From: Bacillus sp. OK048 | GTDB taxonomy: Bacteria > Bacillota > Bacilli > Bacillales > Cytobacillaceae | NCBI RefSeq assembly: GCF_900103525.1 | Contig: NZ_FNHN01000010.1 | Location: 124,001-188,000, forward strand | Length of the DNA stretch: 64,000 nt | Direction: 5' to 3' | Shown here: positions 1 through 8,169 of the stretch, piece after piece | Position numbering within the stretch: position 1 is the stretch's first letter | Layout: every line of letters starts with the position of its first letter | The notes under the pieces: model-generated | What the model was told of the DNA's origin: nothing | Database searches by the model: none | The model's input: only the letters and a program-made list of their open reading frames with translations | Program-made: the position numbers and the translations under genes

Positions 1-115
1 CGATCACACATTCTGCATCTGGAAAAACAGAACGAATCCCTCTTTCCATTGCAAGGCCAGCTTTTTTTGCGGACATACTCTCCTTAAATGAATCAGGCGC
101 TAATACAAACCTCAT
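1..115 (-). CDS. garK: Glycerate kinase, N-terminal part (cut by window edge)
   Basis: The first 38 codons are visible; the gene continues beyond base 1. The N-terminus reads MRFVLAPDSFKESMSAKKAG, the APDSFK-S opening typical of GarK/GlxK glycerate 2-kinases. These phosphorylate D-glycerate with ATP in the cytoplasm, giving 2-phosphoglycerate for lower glycolysis. The ATG at 115 is preceded by an AAAGGAC-like ribosome binding site. It is the last visible gene of the minus-strand sugar-diacid operon, after glucarate dehydratase, so it would complete glucarate to tartronate semialdehyde to glycerate to 2-phosphoglycerate. The family call is firm although only the start is seen; the choice of garK as symbol rests on context. 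Confidence 0.85.
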   Translation of the reverse strand, partial: MRFVLAPDSFKESMSAKKAGLAMERGIRSVFPDAECVI

Positions 116-182
116 TATAATCTGTCCTTTACATTTAAAGTAACAATAACTTATCAGTTATTTACGTTTTAGCTAAATATTG

Positions 183-219
183 GTAGTAAGAAAGGGTGAC
201 CTTACAGCCACCCTACTAC
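183..219 (-). other. Hairpin between gudD and garK
   Basis: Arms agggtg (193-198) and caccct (209-214) are extended by gtagt (183-187) and actac (215-219), with a bulge on one side. No clear T-run follows on the minus strand. It may be a processing or partial termination site in the operon rather than a full terminator. Confidence 0.35.
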
Positions 220-222
220 TGA

Positions 223-1575
223 TTATCGCACTAAGCATGGACGCTTGTTATCGAATTTCCAGCTAGGAATCAAGAACTGCATTCCTACAGAGTCATCACG
301 AGAACCAAGTCCCATATTATTGTATAATTCGTGTGCTTTCATAATTTGCTCCATGTCAATATCAATACCCAGACCTGGCTTATCAGGAATAGTTAGGTCA
401 CCATCAACAATTTGGAATGGCTCTTTTGTTAAACGCTCAGTACCTTCTTGCCAAATCCAGTGAGTATCAATTGGAGTAATCTCACCAGGTGCCGCAGCAG
501 CTACATGTGTAAACATTGCAAGAGAGATATCAAAGTGGTTGTTAGAGTGAGAGCCCCAAGTTAAGCCCCATTCATTACAAATTTGTGCAACACGTACAGA
601 ACCTGCCATAGTCCAGAAATGTGGATCTGCTAATGGAATATCAACAGATTGTAAGGAAACAGTATGACCCATTTGTCTCCAGTCAGTTGAAATCATATTT
701 GTTGCAGTTGGAAGACCAGTTTGCCTTCTGAATTCAGCCATAATTTCACGACCAGAATAACCATTTTCAGCACCACATGGATCTTCTGCATATGCAAGAA
801 TACCATGCATATCTTTACAAAGCTCTACTGCTTCTTTCAATGACCAAGCTCCATTTGGATCAAGGGTAATCCTCGCTTCAGGAAAGCGTTCTTTTAAAGC
901 TTTGATCGCTTTAATTTCTTCTTTGCCTTCAAGTACTCCGCCTTTTAATTTGAAATCATTGAAGCCATATTTCTTATGGGAAGCTTCAGCTAAGCGTACA
1001 ACTGCTTCAGGTGTTAGCGCTTCTTCATGACGAATGCGGTACCACTCTTCCTCTGCATCAAGGTTACTATAATAAGGTAGATCTGTCTTATTACGATCCC
1101 CAATATAGAACAAGTATCCTAATGTTTTTACTTTATCACGCTGTTGGCCTTCTCCTAACAATGCAGCGACTGGTACATTTAGATGCTTACCTAAAAGATC
1201 TAGTAATGCCGCTTCAATTGCTGTTACAGCATGGATAGTAATACGTAAATCAAAGGTTTGCAGCCCACGTCCGCCTGCGTCACGTCCAGCAAATTCTTTT
1301 CTGACCGTATTTAAGATATTATTATAATTACCAATGGATGAACCTACTACTAATGGATTCGCATCTTCTAATGTTTTACGGATTCCTTCTCCACCTGGTA
1401 CTTCTCCAACACCTGTGTTTCCATTGCTGTCTTTAAGAATAAGAATGTTTCTTGTAAAATAAGCTCCGTGTGCACCACTTAGGTTAAGAAGCATGCTGTC
1501 TCGACCTGCAACTGGGATAACGGTCATTTCCGTAACAACTGGAGTAACATTAACTAAACTCTGTACAGTATTCAT
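223..1575 (-). CDS. gudD: Glucarate dehydratase
   Basis: A 450-residue protein of the enolase superfamily (mandelate racemase/glucarate dehydratase group), the expected length for GudD. It removes water from D-glucarate to give 5-keto-4-deoxy-D-glucarate (KDG). Visible family features are the FKLKGG segment with the catalytic lysine region near residue 205, metal-ligand regions around LDPNGAWS and EDPCG, and a late [11 protein letters not shown] segment carrying the catalytic histidine region. The start is ATG at 1575, with AGGAG seven bases upstream; an in-frame TTG six codons earlier has no ribosome binding site. It lies between the tartronate semialdehyde reductase and glycerate kinase genes, as expected in a glucarate/galactarate operon. 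Identification is strong from motif and whole-length similarity as recalled. Confidence 0.95.
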   Translation of the reverse strand: MNTVQSLVNVTPVVTEMTVIPVAGRDSMLLNLSGAHGAYFTRNILILKDSNGNTGVGEVPGGEGIRKTLEDANPLVVGSSIGNYNNILNTVRKEFAGRDAGGRGLQTFDLRITIHAVTAIEAALLDLLGKHLNVPVAALLGEGQQRDKVKTLGYLFYIGDRNKTDLPYYSNLDAEEEWYRIRHEEALTPEAVVRLAEASHKKYGFNDFKLKGGVLEGKEEIKAIKALKERFPEARITLDPNGAWSLKEAVELCKDMHGILAYAEDPCGAENGYSGREIMAEFRRQTGLPTATNMISTDWRQMGHTVSLQSVDIPLADPHFWTMAGSVRVAQICNEWGLTWGSHSNNHFDISLAMFTHVAAAAPGEITPIDTHWIWQEGTERLTKEPFQIVDGDLTIPDKPGLGIDIDMEQIMKAHELYNNMGLGSRDDSVGMQFLIPSWKFDNKRPCLVR

Positions 1576-1682
1576 TGGGATTTCTCCTATCAATTGTTTT
1601 ATTAGTTAATCTTTATTTGTTTTGTAATGAACGAAATGTATTTATCGCCGTGTTCTATAATTTTCACGAATAAAGTAAATGA

Positions 1683-2570
1683 TTAGCGTGAAACTTCAGT
1701 GTTTGCTAGTTTTTCATAGTATTTTAATAGACCGCTGTGGTCATCAAATTCATGGCCATCAACCTTTAATCCATACATCATTTCTAATACTGCTGCAGTT
1801 AACGGTAGTGGTGCGCCTACTTCATGACCAGCTTCCATTGCATTTGTTAAATCTTTGATGTGAAGATTAATACGGAAACCTGGGTTGAAGTTACGATCTA
1901 ACATCATTGGTGCTTTTGCTTCAAGTACTGTACTTCCAGCTAATCCTCCACGTATCGCTTCAAAAACTGCTTCTGGATTTACACCAGCTTTTTGAGATAG
2001 AACAAATGCTTCTGAAACTGCTGCGATGTTTAAGGCTACAATTACTTGGTTCGCTAATTTTGTAACATTTCCTGCACCGATTTCTCCAACGCGAACAACA
2101 GAACCAGCCATTGCGTCTAATACTGGCTTCACTTTATTAAACACTTCTTCTTTACCGCCAACCATTACAGAAATGGTTCCGTCGATTGCTTTTGGTTCAC
2201 CACCGCTAACAGGAGCATCGATCATGTCTACGCCTTTTTCAATTAATACTTTATATACTTCTTGTGAAGCAGCTGGTGCAATCGAACTCATATCGATATA
2301 AACTAATCCTTCATGCGCACCTTCGATTAATCCATTTTCACCTAATGCAACTTGCTTTACATTCGGAGAATTAGGCAGCATAGTGATAACAATATCAGCT
2401 TTTTCTGCAATTTCTTTAGGGGTATTTGCTACTTCTGCGCCTAATAATTCAAGTTCCTTCACTGCATCTTTATTAAAATCACTTACAATTAGTTGATATC
2501 CAGCCTTGATCAAGTTCTTGCTCATCGGCTTACCCATTATTCCTAATCCAATAAATCCTATTTTCGTCAT
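1683..2570 (-). CDS. garR: 2-hydroxy-3-oxopropionate (tartronate semialdehyde) reductase
   Basis: A 295-residue beta-hydroxyacid dehydrogenase family protein. The N-terminus MTKIGFIGLGIMGKPMSKNL is the GxGxMGxPM Rossmann dinucleotide motif. The substrate-binding DAPVSGGEPKAIDG follows near residue 120, and the catalytic lysine region GNVTKLANQ near 170. It reduces tartronate semialdehyde to D-glycerate with NAD(P)H. The start is ATG 2570 behind GTAGGAGTGAG; an upstream in-frame start would add 23 unrelated residues. Downstream comes gudD; upstream a terminator-like hairpin separates it from the permease, so garR-gudD-garK may have an extra internal promoter. Homologous 3-hydroxyisobutyrate dehydrogenases look similar; the operon decides the substrate. 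Confidence 0.9.
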   Translation of the reverse strand: MTKIGFIGLGIMGKPMSKNLIKAGYQLIVSDFNKDAVKELELLGAEVANTPKEIAEKADIVITMLPNSPNVKQVALGENGLIEGAHEGLVYIDMSSIAPAASQEVYKVLIEKGVDMIDAPVSGGEPKAIDGTISVMVGGKEEVFNKVKPVLDAMAGSVVRVGEIGAGNVTKLANQVIVALNIAAVSEAFVLSQKAGVNPEAVFEAIRGGLAGSTVLEAKAPMMLDRNFNPGFRINLHIKDLTNAMEAGHEVGAPLPLTAAVLEMMYGLKVDGHEFDDHSGLLKYYEKLANTEVSR

Positions 2571-2654
2571 TTTACGACTCACTCCTACATGAATTTTATA
2601 TATATAAAAAGTAATACTGCAAATATTACCTTTACTCACAATGTCAAGTTACTA

Positions 2655-2701
2655 AAAATAGGGCAGTAATTTTGTCTGTAAGTTGCTTACTGCCCTATTT
2701 T
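2655..2701 (-). terminator. Intrinsic terminator/attenuator after the gntP-type permease
   Basis: Perfect 15-base arms, aaaatagggcagtaa (2655-2669) and ttactgccctatttt (2687-2701), enclose a 17-base loop. The stem runs into TTTTTAGT on the minus strand. It sits between the permease and garR inside the operon, so it could lower expression of the distal genes. Confidence 0.8.
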
Positions 2702-2718
2702 CTCAAAAATTTAAGTCA

Positions 2719-4044
2719 TTATCCGATAAACATATTTAGAAGTAAAACTCCGCCTAAACCTAGGATACCTAGCGCGGTAGTATAAGTTGTTCTAACTTTT
2801 ATGGCATCCGTAACCGATAAGTTAAGGTATTCTTTAAACATCCAGAAACCTGGGTCAGTTACGTGAGAGAAAGCAACACTTCCGCATGATACAGCAAGTA
2901 CCATTAATTCCATCGGTATACCTGATGCTTGAGCGATTGGCAATACCACTCCAGCTGCTGTCATAACGGCAACCGTAGCTGAGCCAAGAGCAATACGTAA
3001 GAGAGCAGCAATGAGCCAAGCAAGAATGATTGGAGACAAAGCCCAGCCTTCTGTGATCGCTTTGATATAATCTGCAATTCCGCCATCAACTAGCACTTGT
3101 TTAAATGCTCCCCCTGCTCCAATCACCAAAATGATCATAGCCATTGGCTTAACAGCATCGGAACAAGACTTCATTACATCTTTTAAAGGACGACCAATTC
3201 TTGGTCCTAGTAGCCACATAGAGATTAGGAGGCCAATTAATAATGCCGACTCTGATGCACCAATGAAACTCATAACGTGTCTGAAACCATTTTCTTCTGG
3301 TAAGAACAATGTGTTAACAGCATCGATTGCAATCAGTACTACTGGTATAAGAGCAACTAAAATACTGACTCCAAAAGATGGCATTTCTTCATCTTTAAAC
3401 TGTTTGGTCGATGCCAGCCCCTCTGGAATAGTCGGATTAATTTTTTTGAAAAATGGTAGTCTAGTCCAGGTATAGGCAATTAAAGTCGCTACAGGTATAG
3501 CAATAAACAATCCGTATAATAGAGTTAATCCCATATCAGCTTCGAACACGCCCACGACTGCTGCTGGCCCCGGGTGTGGAGGGAGAAAACTATGAGTGGT
3601 AGATAACCCGATTGCCATTGGCAAAGCAATCCATAAAAGATTTAACTTCGTTTGACGAACAATAACGAATACAAGTGGAATTAATAACACAAAAGCTACC
3701 TCAAAGAACATGGTAACGCCAAGAACAAAGGCAGTAATTAAGATGGCAAGCTGAACACGTTTTATTCCCATTTTGTTTACCAAGCTAGTAGCAATCCGCT
3801 GTGCGGCACCCGCATCAGCAAGAACTGTTCCAAGCATAGCGCCTAGGCCAACAATGATAGCAGTTCCCTTTAGTTGGCCTCCTAGCCCAGCACCAATGGT
3901 ACCCCAAATTTGTTCCATTGGCATTCCTACGAGAAAACCAACAAATATAGAAGTCAAGATGAGTGAGATGAACCCGTTCATTTTTAGTGGGATCATTAAA
4001 ACTAGTAATAGGACAACAGCTAAAGCAACATATAATAATGGCAT
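2719..4044 (-). CDS. GntP-family gluconate/sugar-acid:H+ symporter
   Basis: A 441-residue, very hydrophobic protein with about 12-14 predicted membrane helices, the normal length for GntP permeases. The family signature around residues 155-175 (THSFLPPHPGPAAV) is present, as is the conserved SHVTDPGFWMFKEY segment near the C-terminus. It imports a sugar acid with protons across the cytoplasmic membrane. Family members carry gluconate, glycerate or related acids. Here, flanked by a KDG-processing enzyme and by garR/gudD/garK, glucarate, galactarate or glycerate is the likely cargo (inference). Ribosome binding site GGAAGGAAG precedes ATG 4044. Spacing to the upstream lyase gene is only 34 bases, so the two are co-transcribed. 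Confidence 0.92.
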   Translation of the reverse strand: MPLLYVALAVVLLLVLMIPLKMNGFISLILTSIFVGFLVGMPMEQIWGTIGAGLGGQLKGTAIIVGLGAMLGTVLADAGAAQRIATSLVNKMGIKRVQLAILITAFVLGVTMFFEVAFVLLIPLVFVIVRQTKLNLLWIALPMAIGLSTTHSFLPPHPGPAAVVGVFEADMGLTLLYGLFIAIPVATLIAYTWTRLPFFKKINPTIPEGLASTKQFKDEEMPSFGVSILVALIPVVLIAIDAVNTLFLPEENGFRHVMSFIGASESALLIGLLISMWLLGPRIGRPLKDVMKSCSDAVKPMAMIILVIGAGGAFKQVLVDGGIADYIKAITEGWALSPIILAWLIAALLRIALGSATVAVMTAAGVVLPIAQASGIPMELMVLAVSCGSVAFSHVTDPGFWMFKEYLNLSVTDAIKVRTTYTTALGILGLGGVLLLNMFIG

Positions 4045-4078
4045 AGTTATTTCTTCCTTCCAAAGGGAGATAGTTTAA

Positions 4079-4975
4079 TTAATAAATTTGATACAACTCT
4101 AAGTCTTTTAAAACGTTCTCTAAAATTAATCTACTTTCTGGGCTCATCTCAGCTGCAGGTGCTAAAGCAACCCCAACATCAATACCTACCATTCTTAATC
4201 CTTCTTTTAAGACAACAGGGAATGTTGCTTTATCAACTGCTAGTCTTAATGGAGCAAGTTTTAACTGTAATTCTAGTGATTTTTGTTGATTACCTGCTAC
4301 GAATGTATTGTATATCTCTGAAACTAGCTTTGGAGCAATATTACCAGTACTTGCAATTGCACCAGATCCACCATGGCAAAGTCCTGCATAAATCAAGGTA
4401 TCTCTTCCAGCTAGAACCGAGAATGTTTCACGGTCTGTTACTCTTAGATACTCAGCCATTCTTGTCATATCTCCACTGCTGTCTTTAATACCAATAATAT
4501 TGTCTACTTTACTTAACTCTTCACACGTTTTAACTTCAATTTTCACTTGTGTACGGGCTTCGTTTCCATAAAGGATAACAGGTAGTTTTGTTGATTTTGC
4601 AATCGCTTTAAAATGATCTGCTAATTCACTTTGTGTCGGTGACATGAAATATGGTGTAAGAACAGATAGTGCTGAAACTCCGCCAACTTCTTCAACCATT
4701 TGTGCAGTTTGAATACAATCACGAGTGGTAATTTCGCTTGCACCACAGTAAACTGGAACTCTGCCTGCTGTATGGTCAACTGTAATTTCAACCACACGGC
4801 GTTTTTGTTCTTGTGTCAATCCGTAAATCTCGCCGCTGCTTCCTAAAATAAAAAGCCCGTGAACTCCACCTGAAATCGTGTAGTCAATTACTTTTCTTAA
4901 AGCATCTTCCATTAAGTTTCCATTTTGGTCTAACGGTGTTACTAAGGCTGGAATGACTCCATTTGGTTTAAACAT
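4079..4975 (-). CDS. DapA/DHDPS-family lyase acting on keto-deoxy sugar diacid
   Basis: A 298-residue TIM-barrel protein of the dihydrodipicolinate synthase/N-acetylneuraminate lyase superfamily. The N-terminal GVIPALVTPLDQNG, the GSSGEIYGLT phosphate/carboxylate-binding loop near residue 46, the LYG tyrosine region near 135 and the Schiff-base lysine in IIGIKDSSGD near 162 are all visible. First gene of the minus-strand operon. Related Bacillus enzymes are 5-dehydro-4-deoxyglucarate dehydratases that make alpha-ketoglutarate semialdehyde. No semialdehyde dehydrogenase is present, whereas garR and garK are, which suggests aldol cleavage to pyruvate plus tartronate semialdehyde. Family certain; exact reaction inferred from context. 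Not a lysine-pathway DapA judging by the operon. Confidence 0.85.
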   Translation of the reverse strand: MFKPNGVIPALVTPLDQNGNLMEDALRKVIDYTISGGVHGLFILGSSGEIYGLTQEQKRRVVEITVDHTAGRVPVYCGASEITTRDCIQTAQMVEEVGGVSALSVLTPYFMSPTQSELADHFKAIAKSTKLPVILYGNEARTQVKIEVKTCEELSKVDNIIGIKDSSGDMTRMAEYLRVTDRETFSVLAGRDTLIYAGLCHGGSGAIASTGNIAPKLVSEIYNTFVAGNQQKSLELQLKLAPLRLAVDKATFPVVLKEGLRMVGIDVGVALAPAAEMSPESRLILENVLKDLELYQIY

Positions 4976-5038
4976 GTTTGCCTCCTTCTTGATCTCCCTG
5001 ATATTCCTTAGAATGCTAGTGAGTCATTGTGACATTTT

Positions 5039-5054
5039 TGTGAACTATTTCACA
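5039..5054. promoter_or_regulatory. Palindrome upstream of the sugar-diacid operon
   Basis: Perfect inverted repeat tgtgaa-ctat-ttcaca, 64 bases upstream of the first operon gene (start 4975). It lacks the central CG of a cre site. It could be a CdaR-type operator or another activator site; the assignment is a guess from position. Confidence 0.4.
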
Positions 5055-5230
5055 TAATTGGTTTTTTTTAAAAGATTACTTTGTTGATTAGTACTATTTT
5101 CAAGTTGACAATCTAATAATAATCTTTTTTTCTTGAAATAAACCGTGAAACTTGTTACAAATTGAAGATTGTTGATGAATCAGTTTTTTGTTAAGCATAC
5201 TTTTTAAATCGACCCTCTTCACACATCTAT

Positions 5231-5244
5231 CGTAAACGGTTTCG
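5231..5244. promoter_or_regulatory. cre-like site, shared GTAAACGGT motif (site 1)
   Basis: cgtaaacggtttcg matches the CcpA cre consensus TGWNANCGNTNWCA at 12 of 14 positions. It contains the 9-mer GTAAACGGT, which recurs at 5407-5420 and 8024-8040. It lies in the divergent control region between the catabolic operon and cdaR. Confidence 0.45.
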
Positions 5245-5406
5245 AAGAAAATTTCTTCATTCATTTCGATAAAAATCTTTCTCGTATTTTTGGTCACTTG
5301 AACAAAATTGATTTATTTGGCCTTTCTAATAACAGGAATATCAATTTAAATCAAGTGAACAATTTGTTACGCTTTTTCATTGAGTTTCAAGTTTTCTTTG
5401 TTTAAT

Positions 5407-5420
5407 AGTAACCGTTTACA
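5407..5420. promoter_or_regulatory. cre-like site upstream of cdaR, shared GTAAACGGT motif (site 2)
   Basis: On the minus strand this reads TGTAAACGGTTACT, matching the cre consensus at 13 of 14 positions. A TATAAT follows at 5431-5436 on the plus strand, so bound CcpA could cover the -35 area of a cdaR promoter. The rest of the 4976-5548 spacer is AT-rich with no convincing gene. Confidence 0.55.
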
Positions 5421-5505
5421 ATTTATATTGTATAATTATCTTACAAATAAATCATCGGTTAAATTGATAATATTTCCTCTCGTTTTTTGTGCAAATAAAC
5501 AAATG

Positions 5506-5526
5506 ATACGTAAAACGTATTTTTTT
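5506..5526 (+). other. Short hairpin with T-run in the cdaR leader
   Basis: Arms atacgt (5506-5511) and acgtat (5515-5520) enclose aaa and are followed by TTTTTT. It lies immediately before the GGAGG ribosome binding site of cdaR. A weak terminator, or an operator for autoregulation, is possible. Confidence 0.35.
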
Positions 5527-5548
5527 GTAATCCTTGGAGGTATGAAAA

Positions 5549-6589
5549 ATGAACATCAATAAGGTATTAGCTCAAGAAATTGCTAATAAAGTAATGCAGG
5601 TAATTCCCTATAACGTGAATATCATGGATGATATCGGAAGGATCATTGGAAGCGGTGACCCAAAACGAATTGATAACTATCATCAAGGTGCTACATTAGC
5701 CATCGAACAAGAATCAATCGTATCCATCTATCACTCTGAAGGTGGAGCAAAACCCGGAGTGAACATCCCCATCTATTTTAGAAATAGAATTATTGGGGTT
5801 ATTGGAATTAGCGGTGATCCTCTGGTTGTAAGTCCCTTTGCTGAATTAGTAAGAATTACAGCTGAATTACTAATAAACCAAGAATTTTTATTTAAGGAAC
5901 GCCGAATTAAAGAACAAATGAAGGAAGAATTTTTATATCAATGGATTTTTCGAAATGAAGAATACGATGAAACGTTGATCAATAACGGTGAGGTTTTTGG
6001 AATAGACCTTTCTATAGAGCGAAGAGCAATCGTTATTAAAAGCACTGTAAATAAAAAAGTCCCTCTTCACGACCAAGAATTCGTATTCCGGCTTACTCCT
6101 AATCTCACTCTTTTTATTGTTCCGTGTCAAAGTGAAATCATAACTAGGATTGAAAAGAGCTTAGCAAACAATGAATACAAATTAGGGGTTGGAAATCCAT
6201 ATACGCAAGTCAATACGTCCGTGCATGAAGCAAAAAGAGCCATTGAGATTGCTGACAAGCTAGGAATGAATCAAATTCACTGCGACTATAAGGATCTTAA
6301 ATTCATAGATTATTTAACAAACAAGGACAATTCGCTTAATGACATGAATAACTTCTATCAGGAGCTTGAAGAAAATTCTAAAGGACGAGAACTAATGGAA
6401 ACACTTATCAGCTATATTACTAATAGCGGGGATATGAATGCTATTTCAAAAGAGCTTCATATTCATCGAAATAGCCTAGCCTACAGATTACAAAAAATTG
6501 AAATCCTAACCAATAAAAATCCCAAGAAATTTACAGATTTATTCGAACTTTTCACGGGATACGTTTTATATAAAATGCAAACATCGTAA
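5549..6589 (+). CDS. cdaR: CdaR-type sugar-diacid regulator
   Basis: A 346-residue regulator. Residues 1-130 form a sugar-diacid recognition domain (LAQEIANKVMQVI at the start, GVIGISGDP near 90). The C-terminal PucR-type helix-turn-helix is at about 290-340 (ISKELHIHRNSLAYRLQKIE). Family members sense glucarate, galactarate or glycerate and activate diacid catabolic genes. ATG 5549 has GGAGG seven to eight bases upstream. It is divergent from the glucarate operon, fitting activation of that operon from the shared 573-base spacer. The gene ends close to a hairpin whose T-run serves the converging permease gene. An identical architecture in B. subtilis CdaR-like proteins supports the name. Confidence 0.88.
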   Translation: MNINKVLAQEIANKVMQVIPYNVNIMDDIGRIIGSGDPKRIDNYHQGATLAIEQESIVSIYHSEGGAKPGVNIPIYFRNRIIGVIGISGDPLVVSPFAELVRITAELLINQEFLFKERRIKEQMKEEFLYQWIFRNEEYDETLINNGEVFGIDLSIERRAIVIKSTVNKKVPLHDQEFVFRLTPNLTLFIVPCQSEIITRIEKSLANNEYKLGVGNPYTQVNTSVHEAKRAIEIADKLGMNQIHCDYKDLKFIDYLTNKDNSLNDMNNFYQELEENSKGRELMETLISYITNSGDMNAISKELHIHRNSLAYRLQKIEILTNKNPKKFTDLFELFTGYVLYKMQTS

Positions 6590-6596
6590 AAAAAAA

Positions 6597-6620
6597 GCCT
6601 TCACACTAAAAAGTGAAGGC
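6597..6620 (-). terminator. Intrinsic terminator of the membrane permease gene
   Basis: gccttcac (6597-6604) pairs with gtgaaggc (6613-6620) across an 8-base loop. On the minus strand the stem is followed by a run of nine or more T. It lies just past the stop of the permease gene at 6641. Confidence 0.85.
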
Positions 6621-6640
6621 ATCCATTATGTTTTCTCTGT

Positions 6641-7975
6641 TTAGCCAATTAGCGAAATGATTCCAATTCCAATAATAGCAATTATCGTATAATGCAAGCC
6701 ATTAAAACGCAAGCCAGTCTGAACTCCAGAGATACCAGCAAACCGGCTAACCATTAGGTTTAAACCGGAAAATGGGCTAAGTCCTGTGGATATTGACCAA
6801 GTCAATAAAAGCAATAATGCAAGGCTAATATTACTAATTCCTAACTCTGCGGCGTTTAGCTGCATAGCTAAAGCTCCTACCGCTGCAATTTGGTGAATTC
6901 CGATATACGTAATACATAGCACAATTACCATAACAGCAATAGCAAATAAAAGGAAGGATTGGTGCGCTAGAGTTGTTAGAAATTCACTTATTCCATTCGC
7001 AGCTGCCGTCCCTTTCATAGCAAAGGCCAACATTCCCGCACTCATAAATAGCATGATTTCATTGTTCAACATCAATACCGTGCGATCGCGAAAGTCTACT
7101 AATCTCGGAATAAGCTCATCCCATCGTTTTGATTGAATTCCAAATAAAAGAGGGATGATAATTGAAATCAAACAAACAATGACAATCATCGACCAGTTGG
7201 TTAAATACTCGATCACTAGACAAGAACCAATTAGCAAAATGACAAAAAATATTAATTTCACGAGTTGTTTTTGATGGGTGTTTTCAATTAGTATCTTATT
7301 ATCGGTTGATTGTTCTGTGAGTGGATGTCGTCTTACCCAGATCACAAATAAAAGGTTTCCAATGATTAGTGACAATAGAGAAAACCCAATTCCATAGATG
7401 ATATAAGCCTTGTACGGAATGTTTAAATAATGCAAAACTAAGGAAACCGATGCAAAGTAAGGTGACCACATCACTGCCGTGGTAAAGCCAACCAAATATC
7501 CTTTTGCTGACATAGCGGATGGAAGCTTTAATTCATCTAAAAACTCATTGATAATCCTTACTGAACCCAAGTTTAATATCGGAGTGAGAAGAAATAAGGT
7601 CCCAGTAATACCTGCATACAGCTTCTTTGGCTGAAGTAATAAATTCTTTAATAAAACCGAAATTGACTGGAAAAATCCACCCAGCCTTAGTGGAATCGAA
7701 AGTAATGGAGCAAGTGTGATCAGACTAATCAATGGGAGTATTAAAAATATCCCCTCACTGATTCCTGATATACCTGTGCCTTTGTTCCACTCAATTACTA
7801 ACCCTAACGTCATCATAATAATCCCAAGCAAACGTGGATATTTATCTGCTTTGAAGGCACTGCCCAAAAATGCTAGTATTGAAAGGGCAACAACAGTATA
7901 TTCAAGCCACTGCATTTTTAAAAAGTATTGAACTAAAAATAACACACACATCCCAATGATGAGATAACTTCGCAT
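6641..7975 (-). CDS. Polytopic permease of unknown substrate (ion-transporter-like fold)
   Basis: A 444-residue protein with about 11-12 hydrophobic segments and few soluble loops; the longest loop, about residues 215-235, separates two halves. The repeated arrangement, with helix-breaking TPILN and WSPYF near 135-175 and GIHQIAAVGALAMQ near 365, resembles dicarboxylate or anion transporters of the IT superfamily. I do not recognise a characterised member. The start ATG 7975 has GGGGAGAG upstream. It converges on cdaR and has its own promoter and terminator. Its promoter spacer carries the same GTAAACGGT motif as the cdaR region, so a role in sugar-acid uptake under the same control is possible. 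The membrane-transport role is likely; the substrate is unknown. Confidence 0.65.
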   Translation of the reverse strand: MRSYLIIGMCVLFLVQYFLKMQWLEYTVVALSILAFLGSAFKADKYPRLLGIIMMTLGLVIEWNKGTGISGISEGIFLILPLISLITLAPLLSIPLRLGGFFQSISVLLKNLLLQPKKLYAGITGTLFLLTPILNLGSVRIINEFLDELKLPSAMSAKGYLVGFTTAVMWSPYFASVSLVLHYLNIPYKAYIIYGIGFSLLSLIIGNLLFVIWVRRHPLTEQSTDNKILIENTHQKQLVKLIFFVILLIGSCLVIEYLTNWSMIVIVCLISIIIPLLFGIQSKRWDELIPRLVDFRDRTVLMLNNEIMLFMSAGMLAFAMKGTAAANGISEFLTTLAHQSFLLFAIAVMVIVLCITYIGIHQIAAVGALAMQLNAAELGISNISLALLLLLTWSISTGLSPFSGLNLMVSRFAGISGVQTGLRFNGLHYTIIAIIGIGIISLIG

Positions 7976-8017
7976 GATAGTCTCTCCCCGATGATAATTT
8001 GGTATTTTTTCATTTTA

Positions 8018-8046
8018 ATAGTAGACCGTTTACTTGCATATTACAA
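8018..8046 (-). promoter_or_regulatory. SigA-type promoter with GTAAACGGT motif (site 3)
   Basis: On the minus strand, -35 TTGTAA (8041-8046) and -10 TACTAT (8018-8023) are separated by exactly 17 bases. The spacer contains GTAAACGGT, also seen at the two cre-like sites near cdaR. It lies 43 bases upstream of the permease start, with an AT-rich stretch between. Confidence 0.6.
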
Positions 8047-8122
8047 ATATTTTTTTATCATTCTTCAATTGGTAACAATTTGCCTGGAATAAAAATAACG
8101 CGAATATGGGAACAAAAAAAGA

Positions 8123-8145
8123 GAAATCGCCAACAGAACGATTTC
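8123..8145 (-). terminator. Intrinsic terminator of the MFS exporter
   Basis: gaaatcg (8123-8129) pairs with cgatttc (8139-8145). The minus-strand stem is followed by CTCTTTTTTT, just past the exporter stop at 8170. Confidence 0.8.
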
Positions 8146-8169
8146 CCTTTCTTTATCCTTTAGGAAAAA

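Noticed and set aside
5100..5562. Short open frames in the spacer before cdaR
   Set aside because: They lack ribosome binding sites or family similarity and overlap the control elements and the cdaR start.
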